A stretch of DNA of 17,571 nt from JAISGQ01 sp045534445 (GTDB lineage Bacteria > Bacillota > Clostridia > Oscillospirales > Acutalibacteraceae), in the NCBI GenBank assembly GCA_045534445.1, contig JAZSJQ010000097.1, positions 1-17,571 on the forward strand, in the 5' to 3' direction. The notes beneath the pieces are model-generated. The model had not been told where the DNA came from. It was given only the letters and a program-made list of their open reading frames with translations, and made no database searches. Below, piece after piece: positions 14,265 through 17,571 of the stretch. Made by a program: the position numbers and the translations under genes. Positions within the stretch are counted from its first letter, which is position 1. Every line of letters starts with the position of its first letter.

Positions 14265-14320
14265 AAAAAACATTGTATTGAAAACGTTCCACAAACGCCG
14301 CCTTCAATACAATGTTTTTT
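14265..14320. terminator. Strong terminator hairpin after the MATE gene
   Basis: Perfect 18-bp stem: AAAAAACATTGTATTGAA (14265-14282) with its complement at 14303-14320, 20-nt loop. The 3' arm ends in TTTTTT, so it can terminate from the plus strand; the symmetric A tract would let it work in both directions. Confidence 0.9.
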
Positions 14321-14331
14321 AAATATAAAAC

Positions 14332-14451
14332 AAAATTTGCAAATTTTCTTAATGGCTATGCACACATTATATATCACGTCTCGAAATGTGTCAATATATG
14401 TTTGGGATTATTTTGAGAAAATTCGGAACTTTTGTGAATTGAAAATCAATT
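14332..14451. promoter_or_regulatory. AT-rich palindromes upstream of the HTH gene
   Basis: AAAATTTGCAAATTTT (14332-14347) is a perfect 16-nt palindrome. ACACATT (14362-14368) pairs with AATGTGT (14385-14391). AATTGA-AAA-TCAATT (14437-14451) ends three bases before the -35 box. These could be operators, possibly for the HTH protein itself. In AT-rich DNA some palindromes arise by chance. Confidence 0.35.
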
Positions 14452-14454
14452 GCG

Positions 14455-14483
14455 TTGACAACATAAAAAATATGCTATATTAT
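14455..14483 (+). promoter_or_regulatory. Consensus promoter of the HTH-protein gene
   Basis: TTGACA (14455-14460), 17-nt spacer, TATTAT (14478-14483). This has the best -35 in the window, with a leader of about 35 nt. Confidence 0.85.
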
Positions 14484-14531
14484 AGAATAAAATGACGATA
14501 ATATAAGAATTTTGCGAAGGAGGCGATGAAT

Positions 14532-16034
14532 GTGCCTGAGCATCTGGGAGGATTTCTGAAATCCAAGCTGAAAGACAGAGCCATGAGAGTGGATGAGTTC
14601 CTTGTAAAATCGAACATAAGCCGATCAAGCTTTTATCGCATACTCAATGGAACACAGTATCCCTCAAAGGAAATAGCCAATGCAATAATTACAACGCTGA
14701 ATTTTACGGGCAAGGAAATAATCGAGTTTGATTATTATATGAGCATTATCAATGTAGATCAGAATACATTGTCCGCCAGCGAAGAAATAACAGCACTGCT
14801 GTTCGGCGGTAATCAGGCAGATGAAAAGTTCAGCCGGGATTTTATATTTTATGATAATGACAGATATCTTCGTGATTTCAGTGATATAGAAAAATTTCTT
14901 GACAGAGAATCAGAAATAAAGAAGGATTTTGACTGCAAGCTCAAAATAATCAACTGCTGTAACCATGAGGTTATTTCAAGCATCAGAGAGGCGATGCTCA
15001 ATATTGAGAAAAAAGGGTGCAGCTATGAGGTGGAGCATCTGGTGGGCTTTTCAGAATCAAATCTGAAGGAAAGCGTCAATGCCCTGCGTGAGCTGCTGCC
15101 GCTTCTTGCGCTTAAAAATTACAGTATCCGATGCGGCGAAACAACAGCGGCGTCGGAGGGTCTGATGAAGAATTCGGTTCTGTCGGAAATGTCGTGGCTT
15201 GATGAAGAAAGCGGCAAAAGAGTAAGCAAAATGACTTGCATGAATTTGCTTGAAGGCGGAATGTCGGTATGTGTGGCTGTAAATGACCCCGGAATGAGGG
15301 ACTTTTTCTACAGAAGCTATGACAATCTCAGGAAGTTTTACATTAACGGACTTATCGTCAAGAAGCAGCTCCAGACCTTCAGCGCTCAGGTAATAGGAAG
15401 GGAATCGCGCAGTGACCTTGTGCTGTTTAAGCCTGACCCATGCGACAGCAGAGTGCCCTTGGAAGCATTTGCTCATCTGGAAAAGCGCGTTTCCGCTGAG
15501 GACAAGATAAAATTTGTGAGTTCCTTTGTTGGAGTCGAGCCGAAAAATGATGATGAAATAGCCTTTTTCATGGAGCAGACCTTTGAGTTTTTAAGCGAAA
15601 GAGAGCGCCATTCAAAGGATCATATGCAGATAGATGTATGCACCATGGATGGTCTGCAGAAATTTGCAGAGACGGGCAACCTGTCAGACCATGTAGATTT
15701 CATTCCGCCCTTTGATAAAGAAGAGCGGAGAATTGTACTTGAATCAATGATAAAAAGAGCATCTGACCCGGAGGATAAGTACAAGCTGTATGTGCTGAAG
15801 CAGAGCTATGCCGATCCCGATATGCTTGTAGTTGCGTACAGAGACAGCGGAGTGCTTATTGAAAATATCAATCCGATTCATTCTACAAGCGAAATGCCTC
15901 ACTGCTTTGTGGAAAATGCAGGTCTGGCAAATGCATTTGTAAGCTATGCAGAAAGAGAAATACCGAGCAAATACTCTATACCAAACGAAGATGCACTGGA
16001 ATTTCTGCAAAAGCTGATAGAAGAATACTGCTGA
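14532..16034 (+). CDS. Large helix-turn-helix protein with unrecognised C-terminal region
   Basis: A protein of about 500 residues that I cannot assign. Residues about 18-60 form an XRE-like helix-turn-helix: VDEFLVKSNISRSSFYRILNG is the turn and recognition helix, followed by a helix containing KEIANAIITTLNF. The remaining 430 residues are soluble, mixed alpha/beta, without membrane segments or a signal peptide. Visible landmarks are KLKIINCCNHEVISSIREAM (about 137-156), a paired-helix stretch around 170-195, a likely beta region near SKMTCMNLLEGGMSVCVAVND (about 233-253), and a C-terminal third rich in acidic and aromatic residues. I see no nucleotide-binding, protease or nuclease motif. 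GAAGGAGG (14516-14523) is 2 nt from the ATG at 14526 but 8 nt from the in-frame GTG at 14532, so GTG is preferred (residue numbers above count from 14526). It may be a sensor-regulator with a large ligand domain, or an abortive-infection type protein; neither is supported by a motif. Confidence 0.8.
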   Translation: MPEHLGGFLKSKLKDRAMRVDEFLVKSNISRSSFYRILNGTQYPSKEIANAIITTLNFTGKEIIEFDYYMSIINVDQNTLSASEEITALLFGGNQADEKFSRDFIFYDNDRYLRDFSDIEKFLDRESEIKKDFDCKLKIINCCNHEVISSIREAMLNIEKKGCSYEVEHLVGFSESNLKESVNALRELLPLLALKNYSIRCGETTAASEGLMKNSVLSEMSWLDEESGKRVSKMTCMNLLEGGMSVCVAVNDPGMRDFFYRSYDNLRKFYINGLIVKKQLQTFSAQVIGRESRSDLVLFKPDPCDSRVPLEAFAHLEKRVSAEDKIKFVSSFVGVEPKNDDEIAFFMEQTFEFLSERERHSKDHMQIDVCTMDGLQKFAETGNLSDHVDFIPPFDKEERRIVLESMIKRASDPEDKYKLYVLKQSYADPDMLVVAYRDSGVLIENINPIHSTSEMPHCFVENAGLANAFVSYAEREIPSKYSIPNEDALEFLQKLIEEYC

Positions 16035-16037
16035 AAA

Positions 16038-16065
16038 ATCCCCGAACAGTAAGCTGTTCGGGGAT
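16038..16065. terminator. Shared convergent terminator of the HTH gene and gpmI
   Basis: ATCCCCGAACAG (16038-16049) and CTGTTCGGGGAT (16054-16065) form a 12-bp stem with a TAAG loop. Read on the minus strand the stem is followed by TTTT, a good intrinsic terminator for gpmI; on the plus strand the T tract is weaker. Confidence 0.88.
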
Positions 16066-16073
16066 CTGATTTA

Positions 16074-17571
16074 TTAAAGAATAATGCTTTCTCCGTCCAT
16101 CTCAGCAGGCTGAGCGAGACCGAGGATCTTGAGCATAGTGGGAGCAATGTCAGCAAGTCTGCCGCCTTCGCGGAGCTTGCAGTCATAACCGACTACACAG
16201 AAAGGAACAGGGTTGGTAGAGTGAGCGGTAAAGGGAGAACCGTCCGGCTCCATCATCTGGTCAGCATTGCCGTGGTCAGCAGTGATAAGCACACAGCCAC
16301 CCATTGCCTTGGCTGCCTCAACTACCTTGCCAACGCAAGCGTCAACAGTCTCAACAGCAGCCTTTGCTGCGTCAAAAATACCTGTGTGACCGACCATATC
16401 GCAGTTAGCGAAGTTAAGGATAATGACGTCATACTTGCCGCTCTCAATGCGTGCAACGGTTTCTGCAGCAACCTCGACAGCACTCATTTCGGGCTGGAGG
16501 TCGTAGGTTGCAACCTTCGGAGAGGGGATAAGGCATCTGTCCTCATTCTCATACTGCTTCTCAACGCCGCCGTTGAAGAAGAAGGTTACATGAGCATACT
16601 TCTCAGTCTCAGCGATTCTCAGCTGGGAAAGACCGTTTGCGGAGATGTACTCACCAAAGGTATTGTCAAGACTCTGGGGCTTGAATGCGACCTTGACGTT
16701 GGGCATTGTAGCATCATACTGAGTCATGCATACATAGCAGAGAGGGAAGAAGCCGTTGCGTCTCTCGAAGCCTGCGAAATCAGGATCAACGAAGGTACGG
16801 GTGATCTCTCTTGCTCTGTCAGGACGGAAGTTGAAGAATATAACGGAATCGTTAGCCTTGAGACCTGCATCATCAAGACAGACAACAGGAAGAACGAACT
16901 CGTCGGTAACGTGCTTGCCTTCTTCATCGATAGTCTCATAGGACTTGCGGATAGCGTCAACGGGATCGGCGTTCTTGACACCTTCACCGTAAACGATAGC
17001 GGAGTAAGCCTTTTCTACTCTCTCCCAGCGGTTGTCGCGGTCCATTGCATAGTAACGACCCATAACGGTAGCGACCTTACCTGTGCCTATTTCATTAAGC
17101 TTCTCAACGCAGTCAGCAACAAAATCAGCACCGCTTGCAGGGGGAACGTCACGACCGTCGAGGAGGCAGTGAACGTAAACCTTCTCGAGTCCTGCACGCT
17201 TTGCCATTTCGACAAGAGCGTAGAGGTGAGAGTTGTGGCTGTGAACGCCGCCGTCACTCATAAGACCCATAAGGTGAAGTGCGGAATCATTAGCCTTGCA
17301 GTTTTCCATTGCGGAAAGGAGAGCTTCATTTTCAAAGAATACACCGTCAGAAATAGACTTGGTGATTCTTGTCAGCTCCTGATAAACAACACGGCCTGCA
17401 CCGATGTTGGTGTGACCTACTTCGCTGTTGCCCATCTGACCGTCGGGGAGACCGACATCCATGCCGGAAGCACCGATCTGGGTGCAGGGATTCTCAGCGA
17501 AGATCTTATCGAGGTTCGGAGTGGACGCAGCAGTGATAGCATTGCCGTATTCGTCCTTGATGCCGAAACCG
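16074..17571 (-). CDS. gpmI: 2,3-bisphosphoglycerate-independent phosphoglycerate mutase (N-terminus outside window)
   Basis: Cytoplasmic glycolytic enzyme that interconverts 3- and 2-phosphoglycerate using two metal ions (usually manganese) and a phosphoserine intermediate. 498 residues are visible and the frame is open at the window end; the family has about 510, so only about a dozen N-terminal residues are missing. The methionine at 17462 is internal: upstream in frame lie GFG, GNAI, TPNLD and ASG, all conserved family motifs. The catalytic serine is in QMGNSEVGH, followed by NIGAGRVVYQE. Other landmarks: LDGRDVPPASG, the arginine-containing FNFRPDRAREI, NFANCDMVGHTG and ITADHGNADQM (metal ligands), and HSTNPVPF near the C-terminus. 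No disruption is seen. Likely essential in an organism that lives on sugars, and probably constitutive; its promoter is outside the window. Confidence 0.97.
   Translation of the reverse strand, partial: GFGIKDEYGNAITAASTPNLDKIFAENPCTQIGASGMDVGLPDGQMGNSEVGHTNIGAGRVVYQELTRITKSISDGVFFENEALLSAMENCKANDSALHLMGLMSDGGVHSHNSHLYALVEMAKRAGLEKVYVHCLLDGRDVPPASGADFVADCVEKLNEIGTGKVATVMGRYYAMDRDNRWERVEKAYSAIVYGEGVKNADPVDAIRKSYETIDEEGKHVTDEFVLPVVCLDDAGLKANDSVIFFNFRPDRAREITRTFVDPDFAGFERRNGFFPLCYVCMTQYDATMPNVKVAFKPQSLDNTFGEYISANGLSQLRIAETEKYAHVTFFFNGGVEKQYENEDRCLIPSPKVATYDLQPEMSAVEVAAETVARIESGKYDVIILNFANCDMVGHTGIFDAAKAAVETVDACVGKVVEAAKAMGGCVLITADHGNADQMMEPDGSPFTAHSTNPVPFCVVGYDCKLREGGRLADIAPTMLKILGLAQPAEMDGESIIL

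Overview
The window looks like a chromosomal segment of a gut Clostridia (Firmicutes), most likely a Ruminococcus-type member of the Oscillospiraceae. The evidence is a coding style of moderate GC with many AGA and CTT codons, strong AGGAGG-type ribosome binding sites, TTGACA/TATAAT-type promoters, gut-Firmicute carbohydrate genes, and GC-rich palindromic intergenic repeats of a kind I recall from that group. The taxonomic call is an inference. I see no phage, transposase, CRISPR, rRNA or tRNA genes.

Layout, left to right. (1) 1-5240 is a sugar-use module. A GPH-family sugar:cation symporter (minus strand, cut by the window start) carries a long C-terminal Val/Ala-Glu-Glu-Ala-Pro repeat tail. 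It is divergent from a TetR-type regulator, which is followed by a GH2 beta-galactosidase-like enzyme. The symporter and GH2 promoters each carry a TGTCACAC element at almost the same distance (41 and 42 nt) from the -10 box. (2) 5241-5505 is a mosaic of GC-rich hairpins. (3) 5539-6716 holds a rhodanese lipoprotein overlapping a metallo-beta-lactamase-fold hydrolase. (4) 6878-7864 is an unrecognised secreted lipoprotein with its own promoter and a structured leader. (5) 8005-9345 holds a VOC/glyoxalase-fold protein divergent from a ZIP metal transporter. The ZIP gene has an unusual leader with mutually exclusive stems, one burying the Shine-Dalgarno sequence, and an in-frame TGA two codons after the best ATG. 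(6) 9378-12635 is a second sugar module: an alpha-glucosidase (GH13) followed by a second GPH symporter, in one minus-strand operon with a clear promoter and a dyad just after the predicted transcription start. (7) 12891-16034 holds a MATE efflux protein and a 502-residue helix-turn-helix protein whose large C-terminal part I do not recognise. (8) 16074-17571 is gpmI, missing only its first few codons.

The main theme is paired import and hydrolysis: each GPH symporter sits with one cytoplasmic glycosidase (GH2 or GH13), and neither glycosidase has a signal peptide. These would feed hexoses to glycolysis, in which GpmI acts. The parts that most deserve a second look are the ZIP leader, the shared activator-like element around tetR, the repeat tail of the first symporter, and the large HTH protein.
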